Positions 17,501 through 25,600 of a DNA stretch of 64,000 nucleotides are shown one piece after another. The stretch lies in contig JAFZQU010000024.1 of the NCBI GenBank assembly GCA_017620255.1, forward strand, positions 1-64,000, given 5' to 3'. The stretch comes from Lachnospiraceae bacterium. GTDB taxonomy: Bacteria; Bacillota; Clostridia; Lachnospirales; Lachnospiraceae. The notes under the pieces were generated by a model, which was not told the DNA's origin, did no database searches, and was given only the letters and a program-made list of their open reading frames with translations. Each line of letters opens with the position of its first letter. Positions within the stretch are counted from its first letter, which is position 1. The translations under genes and the position numbers were made by a program.

Positions 17501-18494
17501 TCATATAGATTTTGGTTTCGTTATCAATGGTAATTTTGTCATCCGAATCTATACAATATTGATCTTTGCCCCCTGTGGATGAACCCCAAATAGTCAGATC
17601 ACCCGATAAGCGAACTGTTCCGCTGCTCGTAGCGGCTTTAATGACGCCGGGGCCTGATGCGGTAATGACAGATTCTCCCTTCAGATTCAGTGAAAGATTT
17701 GTATCGATACATGGAACGGAACTGTCTTTGGAGTATGCCGTAAGTTTGGTTTCTGACCAGATATCTCCAATATATGCTTTAACGGCGGTGTTCACCGAGA
17801 GGATATCGGCATCGGAGTAAAAGTAAACGCTGCCGTCATGGTTATATACCCCGTATCTTCCGGCATTGACCACAAGGCTGTTCCTGATATTGATCCTTCC
17901 CCCCAGCGCTCCGGAATTGCCTCCCTTTGCGATCACTCCGTCACGGGCAGCGGTTATTTCAACAGGAACGTAGTTTTCAAAGGCATTTACATTGATCCCG
18001 TCATTTCGGGGATTGTTAAGGGTCAGCTTATAGTCGCCTTTGACGACAAGATCATAGTCTCCCCATATAGATAAAAGGGTTTTCTCAACATCCATGATCA
18101 GGGTCGTGTCGCCTTTAATGTTCAGCCCGTCATTATCATTTAAATTGCTGGCATATACGGTTCCCGAAACATTAACAGTGGATCCGAGCATCGGAACATC
18201 TTCGGATTCTTCCACGGGGTATTCAAAGGAGGCGGCGGTATCATCAACCACTTCCGTCTCGGACAATAAGTCATAGTCATCCGTCAGGATCTGCTGCTCC
18301 GGATCGTCCGCATTATCTGTAGCATCGCTTTCTTCTGTGACATCACTTTCTTCTGTCAGGATCTCCTCTCCGGGGTCTGTTTCAAACTCCTGAACTTCTG
18401 TGACGATTTCCGCGGCATTTACGGGAATCGGACCGGCCAATACCGGAATACATATCATCCATACTGCCATCAGGAATGCAACTGTTCTCTTCAT
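11589..18494 (-). CDS. Giant secreted beta-helix / Ig-like repeat protein (2301 aa)
   Basis: A 2301-aa exported protein with signal peptide MKRTVAFLMAVWMICIPVLA... and a GGAGG ribosome site (GGAGGATCAC-ATG). An acidic segment (about 30-95) is followed by a region of about 450 residues with short recurring strands (patterns such as GRINIRNSLVVNAGRYGVYN), which reads as a right-handed parallel beta-helix like those in polysaccharide-binding exoproteins. Ig-like modules follow. Near 1100-1240 there is an InlB-type module (CIFDGWDKGEAGEG...ITARWK) and two CxxC segments (YKCTDC, YCSNCG) that look like extracellular zinc-ribbon-like knots. The C-terminal half has MBG-like repeats (VTVKGKGNYKGTFTKAFVI type) and a final InlB-type module ending TLYAIWK. 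No anchor motif or membrane tail is present. Carbohydrate or surface binding is inferred; no catalytic motif was seen. Confidence 0.78.
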   Translation of the reverse strand: MKRTVAFLMAVWMICIPVLAGPIPVNAAEIVTEVQEFETDPGEEILTEESDVTEESDATDNADDPEQQILTDDYDLLSETEVVDDTAASFEYPVEESEDVPMLGSTVNVSGTVYASNLNDNDGLNIKGDTTLIMDVEKTLLSIWGDYDLVVKGDYKLTLNNPRNDGINVNAFENYVPVEITAARDGVIAKGGNSGALGGRINIRNSLVVNAGRYGVYNHDGSVYFYSDADILSVNTAVKAYIGDIWSETKLTAYSKDSSVPCIDTNLSLNLKGESVITASGPGVIKAATSSGTVRLSGDLTIWGSSTGGKDQYCIDSDDKITIDNETKIYMTGKGGIRANGNVEIGENCDVEIKAAGDRGIYVTGDGKSVTFGKGGNLSVESFGSAIQTTGLPGEVRIYSPATLKSQNGDTIHIKDRVRFFNGASIKQAGSGYGIMAESGNVTFEGSQYTVEGGKGIKAVSGVFVAGADVNVTCNGGEAAIDSQTDYFGRLSLSYENKPASLTVSGAKYGILVDNIASIDASSIIHAKGNSYAMRVNDGITLPSELAIVTPAGGKVMGTTVVSAIDEVAKEVLIKKNPIPGTVSIKNGSEATVGDTLSLTYNDIPAGHNVHWQKKAGSDYNDIPGATEETYVVKPGDADSTIRARVTVPGYTGEVYSGICQIWAQPKLSGNITYSPSCSVGIQMNPTYNLTPSVSELSGKLHYFWQLSASGIEGYECETLNGENAPTYTPKPSDAGKYIRAGVKADGYRGVVYGSFKLVKKQLNTSDPATPKLTLDPGSGYAKVTITNAKKDQEYVLAYPESSEIPVPDWTGAVHPSKDGNYNINAQKNKRVIVFTRMRETDVQVAGTKFVYAKIFNGQAQELQDIELSIREVSPIERDAVTDSKGYVYVSPVEGFGIYQITANSVPEAADFEGIKLWKIDGNINNSSVYGKFYTTKECTTPINPTQYYKTVYYKPAEEKPKNYLKISASNLSGTISDTLTLIQGTSGQGGFVALNIIMPEITIRKGRMESGFEFINVIPELSTIGTLTATKKSGEGTAPVIYFHPSDRKLDVNAIYADAGTYTYSVTDSYGGNVANDLVVTVEAETCKVILDPGEGSGSQVEENIPLGSQFILPGQPDGFTPKSGCIFDGWDKGEAGEGIIVDGPVTITARWKAHTHKMTHFPAFDPTCISAGNIAYYKCTDCSQMFSDKDGLNPISDPVLPATGHSPVEVRENEIPADEEHDGSYDKVEYCSNCGDEISRTHIPVPRRILEKVTISAHTGNGGFGLFLQNNNPATLNWKDSLSVDPGRYSVSDYAEPRQGEDSEDSFYDWGEVDPGYVTYNIQNKTENDSSLIFSKLTKENCTLTVAGFNSECVRITPYVSAGKSSVDIVFKMTAKKEYAVKAAPVSSTIELSDDGSYLPPAGQDIWLYDIGTKNVKFSSFSQVSDNPDNPAANVILTGPGAEVFEIKKTLATYPITITPGDYGPVCTVDVKTGLVLKPNFVYTADLTLRTEEGASVTVPLSLTVTPPSITGIWMEDIPAQDYTGSKITPAVKVYWGEKLLSTDDYSVSYSNNTNAYTLTEGQEGFNASKAPSVTVKGKGNYKGTFTKAFVIEPANLTTQAHAQNVRLKYTGRDQKPTTTVTATLGGKVVTLKAGKDYEYEYAPSGYDSPGPYNIPIRAKSTNFTGSQSFEAVIIDGVPVSKASVSNIANIKYDGTIHHPTVTVKCGGKTLVQGVDYKLEYNDPAENYRSVGKATVTIRGTENVLPGHETYFGTVTKTFNITGTSLSGAKMETMAGFKATVPYSGTAIEQDPATFKLTLDRGSTVIPYFAYDVKYENNINAGTAKMIITGRPDAGYTGQLTKTFKITGADMASASSHINVYYTEDGTDYIWHGDTHPEFSYNLGGVKPELVVRFGIQPMKEGKDYTVSWANNTAVKTDLSTGKIPTLTIKGKGNFAGSTVRYFKIGKKPFNDSGLTVIASDVQWQDKAGICNPAVTVLEKATGKVLKAGTDYYGPKDKDHPFEYVFAADTTGVQTYNKITKAYDTVNAADTKAGKKVEESYLIPEGTRIKVIIRGKGAYTEDDNTAEFKYVKKELSITGSAFKITIADKQWTGAPIELTKDDITVTYKESKTVTRTLKWGQDFEIVPGSYINNIDRGTAKVTIRALNHGANLFGGTKQVSFKIVPRRMNYAITYNANETGLMYTMWNRLSNADQAQALAEYNNSIESWYEDNYNYRITGTMKGTETPYGGKMTANAYKVQKYNESTKKWVNVTEAEVSFKGWGIKDTGSVIFSDKAAFTPSWMWRLTFDDSVTLYAIWK

Positions 18495-18569
18495 GTGATC
18501 CTCCGATTTTCTAACTCTCGTAACGCTTCATTGATTTTGCCCTGCAACATAAAAAGCCCGGACTGTATG

Positions 18570-18777
18570 CTATAATAATACCACATCCGTCCCGGCCTCA
18601 ATACGGTCCAAAGTCTGTATTTGATAAAAATTCACGTTCATAATTTCCGCCCCCCTATCATGTTTTCCTGATAGGGGGTCTGTATAGTTATGTAAACCAT
18701 TAGTGGACCCGGTGGGAACAACTTTGAATGTACTTCCTTTGACCGGGTTCGATTTCGTTATGTAAACTAAAAGTGGA
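18570..18777 (-). mobile_element. Relic of an insertion-sequence end
   Basis: Reading on the minus strand: two 21-base direct repeats exactly 70 bases apart (18757-18777 and 18687-18707, 18 of 21 identical, core GTTTACATAAC); a perfect 10-bp hairpin (18651-18660 / 18669-18678); a GGGGGGCGG ribosome-like site; and an ATG at 18641 opening a 23-codon frame (MNVNFYQIQTLDRIEAG...) that stops at 18570. Multiple spaced repeats ahead of a start codon are typical of the left end of IS21-like elements. The transposase itself is missing, so this is a decayed end. The family is a guess. The third copy of the core (GTTATGTAAACC) is at 60415-60426. Confidence 0.45.
18572..18601 (-). promoter_or_regulatory. 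Candidate promoter of the 2301-aa gene
   Basis: TTGAGG (-35, 18596-18601), an 18-base spacer and TATTAT (-10, 18572-18577) on the minus strand, about 78 bases before the ATG. The -35 falls inside what appears to be the coding start of an insertion-sequence relic. Confidence 0.45.
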
Positions 18778-18783
18778 AGCAAT

Positions 18784-18801
18784 TCATAAGTATCAGAACC
18801 C
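18784..18801. repeat. Left copy of an 18-bp perfect inverted repeat
   Basis: TCATAAGTATCAGAACCC here and its exact reverse complement at 19280-19297 bracket a 94-codon ORF. The right copy begins five bases past the tmRNA 3' end. Between this copy and the ORF (18802-18960) there is only AT-rich DNA with one 7-bp hairpin (18844-18850 / 18862-18868) and no gene. Confidence 0.9.
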
Positions 18802-18960
18802 TCTACACGAAAAAATGGGGTTCCTCGCTCGCTTCCATATTTCTTTCCGGTGGCTTTTCTTCCGGAAAGCCAAATAGTGTATTATCTAAATTAAGAGCCT
18901 TCATTATTGCCCTAATGAATTAGAAATTACAGAAATGGGCAAATATGGAGAGAATAAATG

Positions 18961-18984
18961 AAAACGGGAGGATTATTCCCCCCG
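18961..18984 (-). terminator. Terminator overlapping the stop of the 94-aa ORF
   Basis: Arms 18965-18971 and 18978-18984 (6 of 7 pairs) are followed on the minus strand by TTTT. The stop codon of the ORF (18973-18975) lies in the loop. Confidence 0.6.
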
Positions 18985-19257
18985 CACTTCATCATCGGAT
19001 ATAATTCCCATCGCTTTAAAAGCTTCTAAAACCGCTATTTCTTTGTCGCTCTTAAGCTTCGGAATGATTTTTCCAGCACCGATCTCGAGATTAGTAGCTC
19101 CGCACTTATCTCTTACAGCACATACACTTGATTTGCTAATATCGAGCCCAAATTCTTTTTTGACCCATTTGCATACTCCACCAATTGTTAGCGGAAAGCA
19201 TTCGGTATCATCTTTTTCCACTCGTTCAAGCACGAGTCCAAATAGGTTTTTGGACAC
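18973..19257 (-). CDS. Small protein of unknown function downstream of ssrA
   Basis: A 94-aa open frame, GTG start assumed (SKNLFGLVLERVEKDD...). No family is recognised. The middle, IGGVCKWVKKEFGLDISKSSVCAVRDKC, looks like a helix-turn-helix but this is weak. There is no ribosome site at the GTG, and the frame remains open upstream through the 18-bp inverted repeat into the 3' end of ssrA. The piece may therefore be a 5'-truncated gene brought next to ssrA by recombination. A terminator coincides with its stop, which argues that the 3' end is native. It is transcribed in the same direction as ssrA with no terminator between, so co-transcription with tmRNA precursor is possible. Confidence 0.45.
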   Translation of the reverse strand: MSKNLFGLVLERVEKDDTECFPLTIGGVCKWVKKEFGLDISKSSVCAVRDKCGATNLEIGAGKIIPKLKSDKEIAVLEAFKAMGIISDDEVRGE

Positions 19258-19279
19258 GCAGAACTTTATGTTTGAACTT

Positions 19280-19297
19280 GGGTTCTGATACTTATGA
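19280..19297. repeat. Right copy of the 18-bp perfect inverted repeat
   Basis: Exact reverse complement of 18784-18801. It lies in the immediate 3' flank of ssrA, a position often used as an integration site by mobile elements. A 16-of-18 match to the last bases of ssrA and its flank (19300-19317) also occurs at 18701-18718 inside the insertion-sequence relic. Confidence 0.9.
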
Positions 19298-19302
19298 TTT
19301 AG

Positions 19303-19645
19303 TGGACCTGGCGGGAATCGAACCCGCGTCCGAAAGCTCTTCCGTTAAGACTTCTTCCATCACAGTCATTTTACTGTCATTCCCTCTCATGCACGCCAAA
19401 TGACAGGCTTACATGTTCAGTAGCTTCATAAGTTCTTCCATTCCCGCAAAGCTTAGGGAACGAAGTTCCCTGCCTGGTCGATGCCGGATTCTTCAGCAGC
19501 AGGTGACTGAAGGCCGACAGCAGCGATTACGCTGCGAACGCTAACTTATTGTCTGCGTTTATATTTAGTTTCCGTTTGGTGACGCGGAACGGACCGCGGA
19601 TGGCTATCCTAAGTTCTAAACCCCCGTCGAAACCTTTACAGGCCC
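19303..19645 (-). ncRNA. ssrA: Transfer-messenger RNA (tmRNA)
   Basis: About 343 nt. The 5' end GGGCCTG pairs with the 3' CAGGTCC to form the tRNA-like acceptor stem. The T-arm GCGGGTTCGATTCCCGC and the 5' GGTTTCGACGGGGG signature are present. The CCA tail is not encoded (discriminator A at 19303 is followed by CTA). The mRNA-like part reads GCA GAC AAT AAG TTA GCG TTC GCA GCG TAA (19556-19527), giving the tag ADNKLAFAA, whose LAFAA end fits protease recognition. tmRNA rescues stalled ribosomes with SmpB, encoded just upstream. Confidence 0.95.
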
Positions 19646-19651
19646 TGGTTT

Positions 19652-19676
19652 ATCATGCATCGAACAGATGCATGAT
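19652..19676. other. Perfect 10-bp hairpin between smpB and ssrA
   Basis: ATCATGCATC (19652-19661), loop GAACA, and its exact complement (19667-19676). No T-run follows in either direction, so it is not an ordinary terminator. A processing signal separating smpB mRNA from pre-tmRNA is a possible role. Confidence 0.7.
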
Positions 19677-19683
19677 GGTAACA

Positions 19684-20160
19684 TTACAGGTTTTTGATCT
19701 TAAACTCTCTCTCCGTTTCTCTCTTCAGGTCGCGCTTGGCAATGGCTTCCCGCTTGTCATAGAGTTTCTTACCTTTGGCAAGGCCGATCTCGACTTTCAC
19801 GAGACTCCCTTTGAAATACACCTGCAGCGGCATCAGTGTATAACCCTGCTCGGCGATCTTTCCCGCCAGCTTGCTGATCTCGCCCTTGTGCAGCAGTAAC
19901 TTTCTTGTCCGAAGCGGATCGCGGTTAAAGATATTGCCCTTTTCATAAGGGCTGATGTTCATGCCATAAATATAACACTCTCCGCCGTCGATGCCAACAA
20001 AAGCCTCTTTCACAGAGCATTTGCCCATACGCAGGGACTTGATCTCCGTGCCGTATAAAGAGATCCCGGCCTCATATTTTTCCTCGATAAAATAATCGTG
20101 GTATGCTTTTTTGTTGTTTGCGATCAGCTTAAAGCCTTCGCCCTTAACTTCCTTACCCAT
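19684..20160 (-). CDS. smpB: SsrA-binding protein SmpB
   Basis: A 158-aa protein with the conserved start of the family ([35 protein letters not shown]) and its internal motifs ([44 protein letters not shown]). SmpB folds as an OB barrel with a basic C-terminal tail. It binds the tRNA-like domain of tmRNA and brings it to stalled ribosomes. The start at 20160 gives the usual family length. Longer in-frame starts at 20181 and 20214 exist, and no candidate has a strong ribosome site, so the exact start is uncertain. It lies between rnr and ssrA, all in one orientation, the common clostridial order. Confidence 0.95.
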   Translation of the reverse strand: MGKEVKGEGFKLIANNKKAYHDYFIEEKYEAGISLYGTEIKSLRMGKCSVKEAFVGIDGGECYIYGMNISPYEKGNIFNRDPLRTRKLLLHKGEISKLAGKIAEQGYTLMPLQVYFKGSLVKVEIGLAKGKKLYDKREAIAKRDLKRETEREFKIKNL

Positions 20161-20244
20161 TGTTCCGTACCGTAATTGCATTCCTTCATGCAGATCACAA
20201 CTAAAGCATACCACATTTGGAAAGCAAAAACATATACCTGTAGT

Positions 20245-22188
20245 TTATTCTTTCTCCTCTGCCTCATCATTGGCGATGGAAAAATCAACGCCTCTGATCG
20301 ATAGATCGGCAGAATCAACTCTGACCGTAACCTTCTGTCCCAGCACAAACTTGTGTCCGTGCTGCTCGCCGCGCAATTCGCTCGCCTCTTCATGATATAC
20401 GTAAGAATCATCCGTCAGCTTGGAAATATGCACCAGACCTTCGATCGTGTTCGGCAGTTCCACATACAGCCCCCACCCGGTCACGGACGAGATCACACCC
20501 TCGTAAACTTCCCCGATATGGTCAAGCATGTATTCCGCCTTCTTTAACTTATCGCACTCACGCTCCGCCTCATCCGCTCGTCTCTCCGTTTTACAGCTTT
20601 GCTTTGCGATCTCCGGCAAAACCGCCTGATACCGGTTACTCCGTCTCTCATTCATCCTGCCGTGCAGCCATTCCTTGATGATACGGTGCACGGTCAGGTC
20701 CGGATACCGTCTGATCGGCGACGTAAAGTGGCAGTAGAAATTGCAGGCCAGTCCGAAATGGCCCAGGCATTCCGGCCGGTATTCCGCCCTCTGCATGGAA
20801 CGAAGCGTCATGCGCGAGATCATCATCTCCTCCGGCCTCCCGTCGATCTGATCCAACAGCTTCTGCAGTTCCTTCGGATGAGCCGTATCCCCCCTGCCCT
20901 TCAGCGCATAGCCGAAATTGCGGATGAACCGGACCAGTTTTTTGATCTTCTCCGGATCCGGTTTCTCGTGGATCCGGTAGATAAACGGGCTTTCGTTCCA
21001 GTAAAAATGTTCCGCAACGGTTTCATTGGCGATCAGCATGAATTCTTCGATCAGCTTCGTTGCCTCATTCCGCTCATACGGCTTGATCTCAACCGGCTTT
21101 CCTTTTTTATCCAGCACGATCTCCGATTCCGGTATGTCAAAATCGATCGATCCGCGCTTTCTCCTCTTCTTCCGTAACAGCACGGCCAGCTCTTCCATCT
21201 CAAGCAGCATCGGGCTGACATCCGCGAACTTTTCACATAGTTCAGGATCCTGCTCCGTGACGATACGGTTCACATCCGTATATGTCATCCTATGGTTGGT
21301 CCGGATCACCGATTCCACGATCTCATGATCCGTCACATCGCCGTTTGCATCGATCGTCATCAGGCAGGACAAAGTCAGCCGGTCCACAGCCTCGTTCAGC
21401 GAGCAGATCCCATTGCATAAACGGTGCGGCAGCATCGGGATCACGCGGTCCACCAGATACACACTGGTACCGCGCTTTAAGGCTTCCTGATCAAGCGCGG
21501 AACTCTCTCTGACATAGTGTGCCACATCCGCGATGTGCACGCCCAGATGATAGCAGTCTCCTTCTTTTGTCAGGCTCACGGCGTCGTCCAGATCTTTAGC
21601 CGACTCAGAGTCGATAGTGACCATCGGCACTTCGCGAAAGTCTCTCCGGCCCTCACATTCCTCTTCCGTAACCGCGTCAGGGATCTTTTCCGCCTGCGAC
21701 ATGACTTTATCCGGAAACTTTCCCGGCAGGTCGTACGCCCGGATCAGGGAAAGGATGTCCACTCCGGGATCGTTGACGTGTCCCAGAATCTCCGTGATCT
21801 TTCCTTCGGGACGTCTGTTCTCCGTAGCAGGCGTCACGATCTCCACGACCACCTTGTGGCCATCGACAGCGCCCATCGTATCTCCGGCGGCGATAAAGAT
21901 ATCCTGCTTCAGGTTACGGTTATCCGGCAGTACAAACCCGTAGCCGCTGCGGCTTGCCTCAAAAGTACCGCTCGTAAATGATTTTGCCGCATAGGAATAA
22001 TGACCGCGCTTGGAGATTACGATCGTTCCCTCGGAAAGCAGTTCTGTCAGGATCTGCTTCAGTTCCGCCCGGTCTTCGCTCGCAACCTGCAGAAAGATCG
22101 CCAGCTCCTTTTCCTTCATTGGGACATAGGACGGCTCCTGCATCAGCTGCAAAAGCATGTTTTTCCGTTTGAGATACTGCTCACTCAT
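20245..22188 (-). CDS. rnr: Ribonuclease R
   Basis: A 647-aa 3'-to-5' exoribonuclease of the RNB family. N-terminal winged-helix-like region; cold-shock OB domain (GYGFVLPDNRNLKQDIFIAA); RNB catalytic domain with the acidic cluster TIDSESAKDLDDAVS; C-terminal S1 domain (YEGVISSVTGWGLYVELPN...GLVHISKL). It degrades structured RNA and also takes part in tmRNA-linked decay of non-stop mRNA, which fits its place ahead of smpB and ssrA. The start at 22188 (MSEQYLKRKN) is chosen because the longer open frame to 22269 runs back through the terminator hairpin of secG. Its acidic C-terminus (NDEAEEKE) replaces the Lys-rich tail seen in some homologues. Confidence 0.94.
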   Translation of the reverse strand: MSEQYLKRKNMLLQLMQEPSYVPMKEKELAIFLQVASEDRAELKQILTELLSEGTIVISKRGHYSYAAKSFTSGTFEASRSGYGFVLPDNRNLKQDIFIAAGDTMGAVDGHKVVVEIVTPATENRRPEGKITEILGHVNDPGVDILSLIRAYDLPGKFPDKVMSQAEKIPDAVTEEECEGRRDFREVPMVTIDSESAKDLDDAVSLTKEGDCYHLGVHIADVAHYVRESSALDQEALKRGTSVYLVDRVIPMLPHRLCNGICSLNEAVDRLTLSCLMTIDANGDVTDHEIVESVIRTNHRMTYTDVNRIVTEQDPELCEKFADVSPMLLEMEELAVLLRKKRRKRGSIDFDIPESEIVLDKKGKPVEIKPYERNEATKLIEEFMLIANETVAEHFYWNESPFIYRIHEKPDPEKIKKLVRFIRNFGYALKGRGDTAHPKELQKLLDQIDGRPEEMMISRMTLRSMQRAEYRPECLGHFGLACNFYCHFTSPIRRYPDLTVHRIIKEWLHGRMNERRSNRYQAVLPEIAKQSCKTERRADEAERECDKLKKAEYMLDHIGEVYEGVISSVTGWGLYVELPNTIEGLVHISKLTDDSYVYHEEASELRGEQHGHKFVLGQKVTVRVDSADLSIRGVDFSIANDEAEEKE

Positions 22189-22215
22189 ATGTGCTTTGAT
22201 ATCCGCTTCTTCATG

Positions 22216-22251
22216 AAAAAGGGCACTCTCAGGATTTCCCAAAGAGTGCCC
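22216..22251 (-). terminator. Rho-independent terminator between secG and rnr
   Basis: GGGCACTCT / AGAGTGCCC arms (22243-22251 and 22221-22229) around 13 bases, then TTTTT on the minus strand (22216-22220). It sits 24 bases after the secG stop and ends 28 bases before the rnr ATG, so rnr expression needs readthrough or its own promoter. Confidence 0.8.
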
Positions 22252-22274
22252 GCCAATAAACAATTGCAAAAAAC

Positions 22275-22514
22275 TTAGAACTTGGTTAAATTCAGTACGA
22301 TCGCCAGCAGAATAAATCCGACTGCAAGGTATCTTGTGATCTTCACAAGTTTTCCTTCCATCGAACGGCCTTTGTTCTTGCCCCAGTATGTCTCTGCTGC
22401 GCCGCTGATAGCGCCAAGTCCTGCACTCTTACCTTCCTGCAGCAGAACGATCGCTGCAAGTGCAACACTCACTATGATGAAAACGATTGTCAGAATAATT
22501 CTTAAAGTACCCAT
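22275..22514 (-). CDS. secG: Preprotein translocase subunit SecG
   Basis: A 79-aa membrane protein with two transmembrane helices (about 3-25 and 55-76) and the family's middle segment (LLQEGKSAGLGAISGAAETYWGKNKGRSMEGKL). It associates with SecYE and assists protein export, which in this window is needed for several very large exported proteins. Start at 22514 follows GGAGGT; the open frame upstream crosses the promoter and operator and is not coding. Confidence 0.95.
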   Translation of the reverse strand: MGTLRIILTIVFIIVSVALAAIVLLQEGKSAGLGAISGAAETYWGKNKGRSMEGKLVKITRYLAVGFILLAIVLNLTKF

Positions 22515-22529
22515 ACTACACCTCCGATA

Positions 22530-22578
22530 CGTGTCATGACACGCACTATATTTTAACACAGCAGATATCGGAATTCAA
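22530..22578 (-). promoter_or_regulatory. secG promoter with a perfect palindromic operator
   Basis: TTGAAT (22573-22578), 17-base spacer, TAAAAT (22550-22555). Seven bases downstream the perfect 14-bp palindrome CGTGTCATGACACG (22530-22543) covers the predicted transcription start. A repressor or RNA stem-loop is possible. Confidence 0.65.
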
Positions 22579-22603
22579 GAGCAAATTCGCACTTTTTCGG
22601 TTC

Positions 22604-25600
22604 TTACAGCCCCATAGCCGTGATCTTGAAGGTTACGGTCTTGATACCGCCATATTCTCCTTTTCCTCTCAGGGTTGCGGTTGCCGTCCCGAGGAACCGG
22701 TTGTTGGATACGGATATGATCTCAAAATCATCCGCGTCAAGCGGTTCATTCTGGCCTTTGAGCGTTACCTCGAGTTCGCTTTCCTGCAACGGGATGATCT
22801 CATCGCCGTTCTGATAGGTGAAGGTTACGCCCTGTTTGATCTTGACGGTTGCCTTGCTGATGTCTTTATTTTCTCCGACGAAACGGTAACGTCCCTTCAG
22901 GGTCGCCTTGTTGCCCGGTGCGCTGTATGGACTTGCAGCTCCGACAGTAACATCCACACGTACTTCAATGAGCGTTCCGTCTTTGATGTCATCTGTCGCA
23001 AGAAGTCTCGTACCTGCATATTTCCTGGTTGTACCATCTGCAAGTGTGGTGTCTTCTGCGTAATAGTAAGTATACGCATCCTTAGTGATCGCCTCGACGT
23101 CCTTATTCTTTCCGGCAGCTACTGCCTTACCGCCATCCATCAGTTTCGGAGCAACCAGGAAATATCCGGCTTTTCCTTTCGGGTTGTAAGCGACGTCGTT
23201 GACTTCCAGTGTGATGGTATCTGCCGCATTTGCCTTATCGATCGTAAAGTAGGTGTCCGACTTCGTGCCCGTGAAGTTGCCCTTACCTGTAATGACAACA
23301 GTGGGACGGGCATTATCTTTCAGAATGCCCAGGGTCGCAGCTTCCACGATCTTGGCATTGTTCTTATAGGATACCGTATAGTCGATACCCTCCTGCAGCG
23401 GATCTCCGTCAAAGGATACTGTAACTGGCGGCTTCACACCTGCCTTCGTATACGTCGGCTCTCCGCCATTCACGGTGACTTCGATCTTGCCCTGTGCATT
23501 GTTCTTCACGTTGAAGGCTTTGACCGTGATCGTTTTCTTGACCGTTCCGGTATAAGCGCCCTTGCCTTCGAAGATCAGATCAAACCTGCCGACAGCACCT
23601 GTGTTATCGAGAGTCACCTCATAGTCTTTATGCTCTTCCAACGCATTATAAACGGTGACCTTCTTGTTGTTTGCATCTTTTTCTGTTGTCGTGGTATAAA
23701 GCTTGATCTCCTGCCACTTGTCTCCGTCGGTTCCAGCGGCTGCATTCTGGTCTTTGATCACCTTGTCTTCCGTAAAGAGATCATCTAATTCGATCTCTTC
23801 GCCTGTAAATTCCACGCTTGTGGAAAGACCAGCGATCTTGACTTTGCTAAGCGGTGTACCTGCGACCTCAAAGGTTACGGTCTTAGAACCCACATAGGTG
23901 ACTCCGGCCGCGTTTGCATCTCCCTTACCGACGATCATAAAGCTGTATTTACCGGCATTGCTGAAATCAATCTCATCATCGGTCACTATCTCATAGTCCA
24001 CACCATATGTCAGCGGTTCTGCAGGCTTCTTTGCATATACGAATGCTAACGGTTTCTTACCTTCTTCACTGTTGTCGAATACCTTTTCCAGATCGATCGC
24101 GCCCTGTTGGTAATACGCTTTCATTGCATCCGATGCGTCGTTATAATACGCAAACTTGAGCGCCTTGCCGCCTGCATCTCCGGCCTTCAGAGTGCTGACA
24201 GTAACTGTAGTCTTGTCCTTGGCATCGATAGTCTGAATAATTACCGTTTTTTCGCCGAAGTCGATGCAGGAATTCTCCTTGAAGTTGCTACCTGCCTTGC
24301 CGTATATTTTTATGCCATAGCTCTTTCCTGCTTCGCTTAAAAATGTAGTGTCAGGGTTCTCAACTAACTGATCAAAGTCTATCCCTGTATAGTATTGAAG
24401 GTCATAGTCTTTACCAAGGGTCAGTTTCTTGCCTTTATAACTTACAGTCGGTTTGCTACCTGACAGTTTCACCTTAGGTCCTGCTGCCACCGTCATAATC
24501 GGCTCGGAAGTAACCGTTGCTTCATCCATTTCAATGGGAGCGATCGTAAAGTAGAATGTCTCGCTCGCATTATAATTACCTTTGCCTTTTACGGTGACGG
24601 ACGGTGCAACGACCTTGTTTCCGGACATCTTATTATTTTCAGCTGCGTTGATATTATTGGCATATGTGAGCGTGTAATCCCTGTTCTCGACCAGTCTGGC
24701 CGTACCATGATATACTTCGACCTCATCGTTAAAGGTGATCTTGTCGCCGGTATATTTCTCGGTCAGGTTCACAATGCCGCCACCTAAATAGGTCCGGTCA
24801 GCAATACGATACCAGATACCTGTAGGCACCTTATCAAGCCCGTCAAATTCGGTAATGACTTCAGGGGCAACATTCCCCTGAACAAGTGTATAATTAAATG
24901 TTGATATGATGCTGTCTTTTAATCCGGCTTTCTTTGCATACGCCTTGATCGTCTGATCCTCATTGATCGTGATCGCGCCTTTATAAACAATCTCTGCACC
25001 ATCGTTTATTGCATAGTAGATGTCTGCACCCGCTGTCGCGCTGGTAAGCAGGACTTTTGTTCCATTGGATACAAATCCATCAACATTTGCCGTAACCTTT
25101 TCAACCTGCTGCTGCGGATTGACCGTGACTGCACAGGATGCGCTGACAGGTTTACTTTCCATTACGGCCGACACCTTCACGAACACTGTTTCCGGATATA
25201 AAATATCTTTCGGTTCAATATTCAGTGCACAGGTCCTTATATTATCAGATACTGTCCATGCGGTTTCCTGTTTCAGATCAGCAGGCGTAACGGTTACGAT
25301 ACCGTTCCGTACCTCTCCATCGGAATTCACCACTTCAAGCGTAACGGTATTCAGGTCAATATCTTTTAAGAGTGTTACGGTGACTGTTTCGGACACATCG
25401 GCTTTTGAAGTCAGGATCATCTCCTGCACATCCATCGCAATGGGACGTCCGACCACAATATGCAGTACAGACTGCTTCTGGCCAAGTGTAGCCGTGATAT
25501 CCGCTTCGCCCTCTCCTGCTGCCGTAATGGTCGCATTTAAGCCGCTTCCTTCAACAGCCGCAACCGCAGGGTCAGAACTTGTCCACTGCACATTACCTGC

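Noticed and set aside
22189-22269. N-terminal extension of RNase R
   Set aside because: It crosses the secG terminator hairpin and T-run. The family start fits 22188.
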